Shown here: positions 33,421-42,444 of the stretch, in pieces
How positions within the stretch are numbered: the stretch's first letter is position 1
How the letters are laid out: each line of letters begins with the position of its first letter
Assembly (NCBI GenBank): GCA_023897205.1
Contig: JAHWDD010000002.1
Location: forward strand, 3,224,001-3,288,000
Direction: 5' to 3'
DNA: 64,000 nucleotides
From: Exophiala sp. HKRS030
Lineage: Eukaryota > Ascomycota > Eurotiomycetes > Chaetothyriales > Herpotrichiellaceae
Position numbers and translations under genes: made by a program
Notes under the pieces: generated by a model
What the model was told of the DNA's origin: nothing
The model's database searches: none
The model's input: the letters and a program-made list of their open reading frames with translations, nothing else

Positions 33421-34124
33421 CCTGGTCTCTCGGACAAGGGGGTTGTTGAGGCTTCAAAACGTGCCTGGGGGTTTTCACCTCGAAGCGTCCGCGTGAGAGT
33501 CGAGTGGCTCTGGCATGTGCCATGGTCTCTCGGGCGCGATGGACCATGACCTTCTGGAGAGCCCGGTTGGAGTATCTAGACCTTGGTAATTTTCCTCGGC
33601 CCTAGGTCTCTGGGAATCGCTTCGTAGGTCACGGTAGAAGCTCGTAGGTACATTTGTAGCTAATTGTACCCAGCCATCGGGCCATGACTGCTAAACAGGT
33701 CTTTGAAGGGCCTACGATGACAATGTAGATAGGTCTAGGTTAGGGAGCACCTGTAAATGAATACTGTCAACAGATACTGCTCGGTAACTCCGTACATGAT
33801 AACACAGGCATGGCTACTCCTTGGAGGTCGAGGATATTACTGGGTGGACTCGGTCGGTCCTTGGTCTTGAAGAGTAAAGTTTGGTAACCTCGAAGACGAA
33901 AAAAAGAACCCGTCTGATCATCAGGTCTCGCCTCGCTCCGTGTGCCGTGGACCATGATACCTATTACCGTACACACCGGAAGGGTTTGACTTGAATTTGA
34001 CATGGTAAACCAGTTTACCTTTTCTGGGGCTTGCCTGGACCTGTTTCAAAAGTAACCCCCTTGGTGGCGAACTTGTACCGGCTTTTGGTCCCTCCTCCCC
34101 CCCTTTCTCCCTCTCTTCCACCAG

Positions 34125-34126
<2 letters not shown>

Positions 34127-34158
<32 letters not shown>
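34127..34158. repeat. CA dinucleotide microsatellite
   Basis: Sixteen uninterrupted CA units, preceded by a C/T-rich tract. Confidence 0.95.
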
Positions 34159-34160
<2 letters not shown>

Positions 34161-34420
34161 GATCCGCACTGTACTGTACGAGTCCACGATTCTGTTTTCC
34201 AAAATCGTATACCCGTTTCACGCCGGTAGGCACTCTGTGGACCTTTCAAGGGTGTGACCGTTGGACGTTGTGTGAAAGAGCGTTTGACGACTTGTCGACA
34301 TCAGGGAATCAATGTACGGACGGTTTCTGTCCCCGACCAAGTTTCCCCTCGGCGTTATCGTGCCCTCCCCCCTTACCCCCTAACCCCCCAATTCGAACAA
34401 CCTCAAAAAGGACCGACTCG

Positions 34421-34450
34421 TGAGTGAGTGAGTGAGTGAGTGAGTGAGTG
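34421..34450. repeat. TGAG tetranucleotide microsatellite
   Basis: About seven and a half perfect TGAG units, 260 bp from the CA repeat. Confidence 0.95.
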
Positions 34451-35324
34451 TTTGTGTGATGGCCTGGGCGGGCAATGGACGTAGGATCTTGGTCAAAGGT
34501 CGCTAGGAAGAAGCGGGAGCCATTGAATCATCTGAAAATTGTGTCAAGGGGAGGTACAAGTATGTAGCAAGCAAAAAGCACGAAACTTCAATCCATGAGT
34601 CGACGAGATGGTGTCCAAGGTTATGGAGTAGGGAAAAATGAAGGAACCTTGGCACAAAATTGGAATGGCCAGAAGCTTGGATTCCCAACGAGTGGACTCG
34701 AAGCGTGGGTCATGCATTGGCGGGCCTGGAATGGATGGTGTCAAGGCCTGGCGGTGACAGGAACTTTCATTTTGGTTTGGAAATACAAACATCTTGGAAA
34801 TTGCAGATTGATCGGAAATGTGAGATTGACAAGAACAGGAGAGGATCCCCATCTGGATGGTTTGTAAACGATACGACCAGACCGCGGAAGATGTCGTGGG
34901 TGCTACAGGTGCATCAACTTCTCATGACGTTCTCAGGCCATATCATCGACCCGTTTGCAGTCGCACGGCCTCATAGACCCGTCTTGACTGTTGCAGAACC
35001 CAACACAATAGGGGGTGCACGCCTCGCTTGCCTCAAATCGCAGCAGTCCTTCACTATCGCTGGAAAGAAGGGGTCCTTGGCGTTTCTCATGTCGATGACC
35101 AGCGTGTACACCGTACAACGGTGCACTTATCCGATCAGGAGTGAATGGCTCCGCTGAATACGACATGCAATTGGCTTCTTGCCAGCTCTGAGGTGTTGGC
35201 CGTCGTGTCGTGGTACCTGAATTGGTCCCTTCTCGGCAATGTCTCAACGTCAGAGGAGCCGCTGTATGAGCCTCAAAGTTCATGCATGGCCCAATGAAAG
35301 ACACCTCAAAAGATCGTCGTCAGA

Positions 35325-36057
35325 TCAGGCTCCGGCGGTCTTGTTGTCATTTTCTTCTCTCGGACGAAGCCTCGCCCAGGGGTCATTGGAGACGAACCCG
35401 GGTTTGAAGTAGACAGTGTCTCCATTGGCGTTGATCATGCCCCGTGCCCATCGATCCAGGTCTTCCTTGGTGTAGTAGGTATTGCTGACTGGCGAGCTGA
35501 AGGCATAGATTGGTTCTTCATCGCCCTGACCCTGAGTTTGTGGTACTTGTTGAGACGCGTGTTGTGGGGTTATAAGACTCGTTGGTCCGATGGATGTTGT
35601 TGGTTCGTTTGAAGATCCTCCTGGTTGCGACGCTGCCGATGATGAGGCAAAGGATGTATCTAAGAGACGTTAGAAGAAAATATTCGAGTCTCTGTTGGAA
35701 TTACGGGCTTTCACGAAGCATGAAACAAGTCTGTGAGAGAATGCCACGAGCTTTTCATGGGGTAAGAGATCGGTTTGCTCACGGCGGTGTGATGGGAATA
35801 ACGAGCAGATTCAAACGAGCTCATCAGACTTCTCGCCGTAAAGGGTCTCTGCACATAGGACATCTGGTCGCAATGAAACCTTCGGACAACTCATAGGTGT
35901 CATGCCGAAGGCAGGGTAGGAAATGAACGCTTGAAAACAAGGCGGAATGACACCTACCAGGTGGATTATTCTTTCGACGCTCTGTGAAAGTGCCAAAGCC
36001 CATCATCTGGCGCATCGCCGCATCGGCGTCACCGTCAAAATCCGGTTGCCCCGACAT
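35325..36057 (-). CDS. Small conserved hypothetical protein with C-terminal DPW motif
   Basis: Exon 1 (36057-35958) starts at an ATG giving MSGQPDFDGDADAAMRQMMG. Exon 2 (35659-35325) ends at TGA. The 298-nt intron between them starts GTAGGT and ends TCTCTTAG after a CTAAC branch site. The model gives 144 residues. The N-terminal AAMxxMMGFGTF segment and the C-terminal YFKPGFVSNDPWARLRP segment resemble a recurrent but unnamed ascomycete family that begins with a MGFxxFG block and ends in a FVxDPW block. The middle is Ser/Gln-rich. Exon 2 has no ATG at its head, so it is easily missed. The intron is long for this genome, so an extra small exon is possible. Function unknown. Confidence 0.6.
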
Positions 36058-36537
36058 CGTTATGAACCCGAGATCGCTTGCGAATAGAGGAGGCGATGTA
36101 GACGATTCACGCTCAAGAGTTGTGAGGTTGAACATGGGTCAGGAAGAATGAGTCCAAACCAAAATTCAAATGACGTCAAATTGCAGGGAACGAACACGGT
36201 CTGATGGGAATAAAAATTACGCCGCAATTGCTGTGGTGAATACGGAGTACAGTCAAAGCAATATATTCGACCACGTACTCCTTGTTCTCAGTCATTACCT
36301 GCCGTTGACCCTTGGAACTGACCCTGGTGAGTCCTAGTAAAATACCAGTCCATACACCGAGGGCCATGAGATCCTGAATTGATTACCATATCTCAGTTGA
36401 CTATTCCACCTAATCTAAGAATCAAGATTTGTTCAACCTGGGCTTATGACAAGGCAACCAGCTATTGTGGTATATTGTCCATAGCAGCGTCCAAGGATTC
36501 CTATCACGTACGAACACCTCCATCGCACAAACTGGAC
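36058..36537. other. Short intergenic region with TACGGAGTAC
   Basis: Upstream of the hypothetical gene at 36057 and downstream of the secreted-protein candidate. Contains TACGGAGTAC at 36241. Nothing else seen. Confidence 0.45.
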
Positions 36538-37119
36538 CTATGAGTTTACCCACCATGCTGTCCATGTCCATACTTCAGATCCCCAGTATCGACTGACTCG
36601 ACCTGTGCCGGGGAACACAAAAACTTCAGATACGTTTCCATAATTGTCCTCCCAAAATGTGAAGAGACCAGGACTAGGGCCCCAACTACCGATGGTATAG
36701 TTGTATGTTCGAAAGGGGCCGGGGCCGAGAGGTGCAGGAGCCTAAGACAGTTAGTAAAACACGTAGGCTGAGCAGTACAATCTCTGGGGAACTGGGTATC
36801 GCCGAAACCCGCTGGTTGAGACCAGCCGCAGTCATGAGAGTAACGCACATTCCAGAAGAGACTTTGGCCCGGTGTATGAGTCGTTGAAATGGCGATATCG
36901 ATGCACGGTTCTATCCAGTCACTGAAGCGTAGTCAGTTCGAAGGCCGAGTAACATGGGTAGTAGGAAGAACTCAACAAATTCTGACAGATGTAGACAGAG
37001 TGATTGAGCTCTGAGGTTGTTTCATTCGGTTTTTCGGTTTGTTTTGCCACCAGGAAAGCAGACGCACGCGAGAGCAGGAGCACAAGGGCAGTTTGGAAGA
37101 CAGGCAAGAGCAACATCAT
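36538..37119 (-). CDS. Candidate small secreted protein (three exons)
   Basis: I assembled exons 37119-36977, 36921-36849 and 36741-36538, giving 139 residues. Intron 1 (55 nt) runs GTTGAG..CTTCAG with a CTGAC branch. Intron 2 (107 nt) runs GTGCGT..CTTAG with a perfect ACTAAC branch, and every junction keeps frame. The N-terminus is a strong signal peptide (MMLLLPVFQTALVLLLSRAS). The mature part has two cysteines near VYICQ and EPCID, and N-glycosylation sites such as NET, NHS and NYT. The C-terminus is aromatic-rich (GSWGPSPGLFTFWEDNYG; YWGSEVWTWTAWW). I recognise no family. The layout fits a small extracellular, possibly beta-rich protein. The donor of intron 1 is weak, so the exon pattern is provisional. 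Confidence 0.45.
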
Positions 37120-37282
37120 CTGAATCTTTCACCAACTAAAGTCAGAAGCAAAGTCTAGCAAAAGGTAGACCAGATGTCGGGAGCGCGGGCTTGGGCCAAT
37201 ATCAAGCAGCATCAATTTGGTACCGTACCGACCTCTTTGCCCATGTTGTACATTGCCTCCTTGCCGTGGGACCGAATGAAAG

Positions 37283-38038
37283 CTAGCCGTCACACAGATC
37301 GGATGGGTACAGCTGATGATTGCTGCTCTCATCTCTTACAATGATCTGCACCATGGCGAAAGCCGTACGAAAAGCAAGCCGGCTACGCGAAGGCCACCTC
37401 AAGTCGACGACAATAGATGTATCGGTCGCAACCGGCCGCAGCATTTCAGAATGGATAAGGAGGCATGATCGATACCATCGGAATGTTGCATCGGTTACAT
37501 TCACATCTTTCGTGGAGAGCGGCCCGTCTGAAGCGATATGCCGCGCATCATTATTGAGCCAGTAGCCACCTCCCAAATTTGAGATTTTGAATTGCCACAT
37601 TGATCAGTGTTCAAGATGCCAGTATGCCGTCATGGTGCTGATCGTGGGGGAAAAGGGAGCAATCTCAAGATCCATGTCGTTGTCATCAGATCCGAAAGGA
37701 CGGATGGAAAGGATCCCCTGCAGGAGCCATTGGCAAGTCGACGACGACGATGGGGAGGTCATCATTTGCGTATGTCCATGCCGTACATTGGTTTCAAAGT
37801 CCTCTCCCTCCCTGCAGTTATCACTTCCAAGCCGCCACTCGTTAGCGGCCTTTCGCCCCTGCATCAGTGGGTGGCCATTCAACAGTATTGAAATTTCAAT
37901 GTTTAATATCGGGGATTGTAATGTTGCTTTTGCGAGACAAACTCCACGGCACTCTGCGGCAAGGTTGTACTCATCAGCGCCAGAGTGACTGTGAGGCAAG
38001 TCGCTAGGGAGTACAGGCAAGATAAGGCTGGAGGCCAA
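37283..38038 (-). pseudogene. Possible decayed coding region with an in-frame stop
   Basis: On the minus strand one frame stays open from about 38038 to 37283 except for a single TGA near 37605. There is no ATG at its upstream end. Other frames of the same stretch also give short protein-like segments (for example around 37730-37690 and 37610-37540). This suggests either unrecognised splicing or an old, frame-shifted gene. No domain is recognised, and the neighbour at 36538-37119 is a candidate secreted protein. Low confidence; it could simply be a GC-balanced intergenic stretch. Confidence 0.2.
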
Positions 38039-39132
38039 CCAGTCAGGAGGCCGGATAAGATGAAATTATTATATCGTGTTATTGCTTACTCTGAGCTTCT
38101 CGCCGGCCACGAGAACATCCATTTCCTTAGTCACTGGCCGATCAGCACTTTGTTTTTCGGACAAGAGACGCTAAACACTGCCGTTCCGACCTTTGCAAGG
38201 CTCCCCTTCTCAACTGCCTGTGTCAACGGCTCACTAGGCTTTTAAAGTGGTCTTACTGTGGCACAAACCTCAGGGAACCCCCTTGTTAGCCCCTACTTGG
38301 CGCTAAACATGGCTTGTGGGCTTCTTTTAGCCTTGGTCTCTCCCTAAAAGTTGCCCGCCCGGAGTCGCGAGTTCCAGGAACTCGGTAACAAAAAGACATT
38401 GACTGGAGCAGATACTCCGTACACCAGCCATACATATATGCAACACTCGACTGTCGCAAGGCTGTCAAGAGTGATTACAGATCTGAAGGCGACGGGAAGA
38501 GGGAAGCGGCCTCTTCCCGACTCTGACAGGAGTTTGGCGCTATATGACCTTCGAACTGCTGTCACCAGGGGGGTTTGTTTTAAGTGGCCATTGCAAGCCA
38601 CCTTCTGCCTAAGGATCCTCGTTGGTTGCGATAAGGGTAGGGGTAGTAGGTCATTTCAGGCCTGTATCCGGGTGAGTTCCTACTGTTATCTGCTCGGTTC
38701 CCACAGTATTCCCCCCACTCCGGAGTGCGCCATTGACATCCCGGGCCCAAGTCCCAGAGTAGCAGGTCTCTCATACTGTCACCTTTTCTGATTCTTCGCC
38801 TGTTGCTTGGAGTAAGACGTCTCATCTCGCATGTAGGATCAGGCGGGATGCCATGTGGTCAAGGCTGATAAAACCACACGCAGGCCCCATGCTTTCCCCT
38901 GCTCCTCAACAGGTCTCTGACTGAGAATCGGTTATGGCCCTGAATGGTGCAAAAGACCTTCACCTTCCGAACACCTAGACATGAGCGTAGCTCGCTGCCC
39001 GCATGGCCCTCTTGTGGATTTCCGTTACTGCAACCATAGCAGTCTGTTAGCTGGTGGAGTCTCACATTAGTTCATAAACCCAGCAGTACTCCGTACCTCC
39101 CACGACAAGTAGTGGGCTTACATCGACTGAGT
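38039..39132. other. Intergenic region upstream of the pseudokinase
   Basis: Contains TACTCCGTAC at 38413 and 39087. It also contains GGCCCTCTTGTGGA near 39005, a 14-mer shared with position 33310, and GGTCTCT words in both places. A plus-strand frame at 38351-38791 has no domain. No gene supported. Confidence 0.45.
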
Positions 39133-41853
39133 ATGTCACCGACTTCTCAGGCATACTGGACCGATGAGCGCGTATACGAGACAGTCACGTCGGCGTATGT
39201 CCATGCTCAGCTACGTCCTGACGAGCAGGCTCTGCTTCGCCGGCCTTTGTATTTCGGTGCTGGGTTGACGGATGATACCTATCTCGACTGGATCCTTACT
39301 CGAGCGCGGCGTTTCTTTCTAATATTGGTCCAGACAGGAGTTCCCGATCAGATCTTTGGTGTGGTGGATGACTCTTACGACGATGACGATCTTCCCATTG
39401 CAGAGCATGCTGTACCAAACCTTCGCCTGTCCTACGAACCCGATCGCTCCTTGGACAGGCGCTTCTATAAGACTCAATTTCGCTTATTGAGTCGTACACT
39501 CGATGAAGGCGAACATATCAGATATGCTGATGAAGAGAACATCCCTATCACCGCCCTCAGTCTGAAATCTGTTGTGATATCCCTCAGCCAAGAAGGCACC
39601 GACAAAGTCCGACTCCCCAACAAACCATCCAATGTCTTCCTCCGTCGCCGCGTTCACATCGACGCTAAGGTCACCGAGGCAGACCTTCTCAACGAGATTG
39701 CAACAATTAGGAGATTGCGCCATGAGCACATTATTTCTGTATTTGCCTCGTACACACATCAAGCCAACTTCTATGTGCTCTCTCTACCTTCACCAGATTG
39801 GTGTTTGAAAACCTTTCTGTCAGATCCACCAAAGTCATTCACCAATCTATCCAAGACAGAACGTCGACATACTCTCGTAAATTGGCCTCACTGTCTCGTA
39901 AACGCTTTGTCGTGGCTCCACCGCAATGGGCGATATCACGGAGCTATCAGGCCATCAAACATTCATGTCACAGACACCTTCCAGATTTGTTTAGGCTACC
40001 TAGAGGGTGATGGTGTTCTTTGTGATCGCGTCCGGTCAGATGACATTGAAGCATATCAGTACGGACCTCCTGAAAGATGGAAAAGGGCTGTCACTGTTCG
40101 CAGCACAGGTGCCGCTGCGGTATCACTTCCATCGGGCGGTCGTACAGGTCGACGAGTTGGTGGTAAGGATACTGGAACTTCTTCGAGTGGGAGGAACAGT
40201 GTCAGGAGCGGGTCGGATTCGATCACGCCAGCCTATAGCTTTCAGCCTACTTCAAGGGGCGATTATGCAAGACTGCGTCTAAGTAGCTCAATGAGTGCTG
40301 GTGGCTTGCTACAGCCAAATACTCGGGGGCGGCCTCCGCGAACGCCGTCGGACAACCACTCCATTATCACACAGGACACAACACGTCCGACTACCTCCGT
40401 ATCAACTCCAAAAAGAGCCCCATCAGTTCTGTCATCCAAGTCATCCAATAGCAACAACCTCGCTTCCATCTTCACGGGCCAAAATATGTTCGTCGCCAAC
40501 CCTGAAACTCGAAGTGCGGTGGTGCAGACATGGCAATCGATGGAGGATGACATGTTTGCATCGGATATCTTTTCACTTGGGGCTGTGATTCTCGACATCA
40601 TTACGATTCTGTGTAAACGCAGCTACAGCTCCTTTGTCCGCCATCGGTCTTCCAAGAACCGCGTAGCCGGACGTGGTGGAGGTTTGGCGGATGCCAGTTT
40701 CCATGCGAATTTGGGCCAAGTCTTTACGTGGGCGCAATCATTGCAGAACGAGGCTGAAAAGAAGGCAAAGAAGGATGATAGCCTTAGCTTTCATGCTGTT
40801 GGTCCGATCGTACAACTCACATTACACTGCCTGGCCAGGGATCCGTCAGCAAGATCCTCGAGCCAAGATCTGGAAAGGAAGCTGACTGAACACATCTGTC
40901 GCGCTGCGAATATGCCCCAGCTTCATTGCAAGAGCGAGATTGTCAAGGAGAATGTCGAGCGGAGTGCCAGTGCGCAGCTCTCACAGAACAGGTCTGTAAG
41001 TGTGACGCGAGGTGAAAGCCGGTCGTCGGAGCGCTTGCGGCAGGTCTCGACGAACCTACGTACCCTAACCGCCGATCGACAACAACAGGAACTGCGACTG
41101 CGACAGCGACTGCCACCACCTCAAGAGATCGTCCAAGATATGCAGATACTGCAACCACCGTTTTTGCCTGTGGCGCGAAGTGCAATGACCACTCCTGCAA
41201 CAACATCCGCCAGTTCTCTGGCCTCGTTCAATTTCGACACCCTCTCGGATACGGTCGTGGCCGACAGTCCACACTCCCGAGACCAGTCATTGCGTCGCCA
41301 GTCCAGTCGCCGGAATGATCCGCCGCGCCTTCAGCAGCATGACGGTTGGTCGAACGAGCAGCACGACGGCCCGAAGAATAATCCGACCTATACTTGGCAA
41401 AGAAACGACAGCCAGGTGGATCCTCGTCTATCATTTGGTGAATCGGTCGACACGGGGGCGTTCACGTACCTCAACTACAGCACCAGCGCTTCGTCCGAAG
41501 AAGGTGTGAAATATTTCCCGCCTCGCCCGCAGACAGGAGGACCTCCTCCCATGAAGGCTCCACCGGACAGAGCACTGCCTCCGGTACCACCCATCCCTCC
41601 TGAGAGCATAGCTGGTAGTGTATCGTCACGACGTCCCAAATCCGGCCGTGACGAGGTCGACAAGCGAAAGAGATCGCCGTCCGGCACAACTAGGGGAAGA
41701 TATCCCCTTCGACAAGACAGTCTTCCCAAGACCATGGATGATGAGGAAGATGACTATCATGACCTTCTACGTTTCACTAGGGCATTGGCCATCAAGAAGG
41801 TCTCATCTCGCAGTCGAACCCGACAACAGACAGAGCCTACTAGCGCATGGTAG
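39133..41853 (+). CDS. Large protein kinase-like protein, probable pseudokinase
   Basis: A single exon encodes 906 residues from the ATG at 39133. Residues about 1-150 are an ascomycete-specific N-terminal region (ending RFYKTQFRLLSRTL). A kinase-like fold follows from about 155 (LRHEHIISVFASYTH, LVNALSWLHRNGRYHGAIRP). The catalytic loop reads HGAIRPSN instead of HRDxKPxN, so the catalytic Asp is Ala271 and the Lys is Arg. The DFG position reads LGYLEG. A Ser-rich insert of about 120 residues interrupts the C-lobe before FASDIFSLGAVILDIITILC. The last 270 residues are disordered, with Pro-rich stretches (PPPMKAPPDRALPPVPPIPP) that could bind SH3 or WW domains. Catalysis is therefore unlikely and a scaffold or signalling role is inferred. 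No named orthologue recognised. Confidence 0.85.
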   Translation: MSPTSQAYWTDERVYETVTSAYVHAQLRPDEQALLRRPLYFGAGLTDDTYLDWILTRARRFFLILVQTGVPDQIFGVVDDSYDDDDLPIAEHAVPNLRLSYEPDRSLDRRFYKTQFRLLSRTLDEGEHIRYADEENIPITALSLKSVVISLSQEGTDKVRLPNKPSNVFLRRRVHIDAKVTEADLLNEIATIRRLRHEHIISVFASYTHQANFYVLSLPSPDWCLKTFLSDPPKSFTNLSKTERRHTLVNWPHCLVNALSWLHRNGRYHGAIRPSNIHVTDTFQICLGYLEGDGVLCDRVRSDDIEAYQYGPPERWKRAVTVRSTGAAAVSLPSGGRTGRRVGGKDTGTSSSGRNSVRSGSDSITPAYSFQPTSRGDYARLRLSSSMSAGGLLQPNTRGRPPRTPSDNHSIITQDTTRPTTSVSTPKRAPSVLSSKSSNSNNLASIFTGQNMFVANPETRSAVVQTWQSMEDDMFASDIFSLGAVILDIITILCKRSYSSFVRHRSSKNRVAGRGGGLADASFHANLGQVFTWAQSLQNEAEKKAKKDDSLSFHAVGPIVQLTLHCLARDPSARSSSQDLERKLTEHICRAANMPQLHCKSEIVKENVERSASAQLSQNRSVSVTRGESRSSERLRQVSTNLRTLTADRQQQELRLRQRLPPPQEIVQDMQILQPPFLPVARSAMTTPATTSASSLASFNFDTLSDTVVADSPHSRDQSLRRQSSRRNDPPRLQQHDGWSNEQHDGPKNNPTYTWQRNDSQVDPRLSFGESVDTGAFTYLNYSTSASSEEGVKYFPPRPQTGGPPPMKAPPDRALPPVPPIPPESIAGSVSSRRPKSGRDEVDKRKRSPSGTTRGRYPLRQDSLPKTMDDEEDDYHDLLRFTRALAIKKVSSRSRTRQQTEPTSAW

Positions 41854-42444
41854 GATTTTGCCAATGGCGTCAAACTGTGTTTTAGATATCATTGGGCCAT
41901 GAGGGAGAAAAGTTCTTGTGCCACTATGCATGATCTCGAGTCTTGAAAGTAGATGTACTACCATGTTTCATATTTATATCCCGTAGATGAAGAAATCAAG
42001 ATGAAGACACACTGGGCGCAGATTGAGTTGTATTTCTTTCCCCTGTACGGAGTATGAAGTTAATCATTCTCCTCATATACTATTGTACATATTGTACTAT
42101 TCGACAACCGAAGTTTTGCCGAAATGTTTCTGAAGTTTGATTTCATTGACGTTTTTGATGCCGCCATTAATATCAACGTTCATCAAAAGTGTGCAAGGAC
42201 AGCGGATTAGGGTCTCAATCACTTGATACGAGATTTGACTCTCGATCAGTAGTCGACAACTCATGATGAAACACATCCGATCACGTCAACCTCGAAGGAA
42301 AAGAAAGGATTGACTGTAATCCACACGATAAGACTCATCTTCTCCATTCCCAGAGTACTCGTACGCAGGCTTCGCCCCAGCCATTCGCGCCGATGACAAA
42401 GGGCCTTGAGGACGACCGATTTTCTAGAATGAATATATCGTGCA
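41854..42444. other. Intergenic region
   Basis: Contains GTACGGAGTA at 42045. It lies between the pseudokinase and the zinc-cluster gene, both plus strand. No gene supported. Confidence 0.45.

Larger units (their letters stand above)
32295..35324. other. 3-kb gene-poor region with microsatellites and a GC hairpin
   Basis: No coding region is supported between kxd1 and the gene ending at 35325. Minus-strand frames around 32393-32866 are open but show no domain. The region contains a perfect GC hairpin (33395-33420), a CA repeat (34127-34158), a TGAG repeat (34421-34450) and pyrimidine tracts. Confidence 0.45.

Noticed and set aside
35824..35957. RING-like CPMCRDPLRR segment read through after exon 1 of the hypothetical gene
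   Set aside because: It lies inside the intron, follows a GTAGGT donor, and only one short Cys pair is present.
36546..36848. Unspliced reading through 36848-36742 of the secreted-protein candidate
   Set aside because: The downstream sequence is plausible only in another frame, and an ACTAAC..CTTAG acceptor sits exactly at the change.
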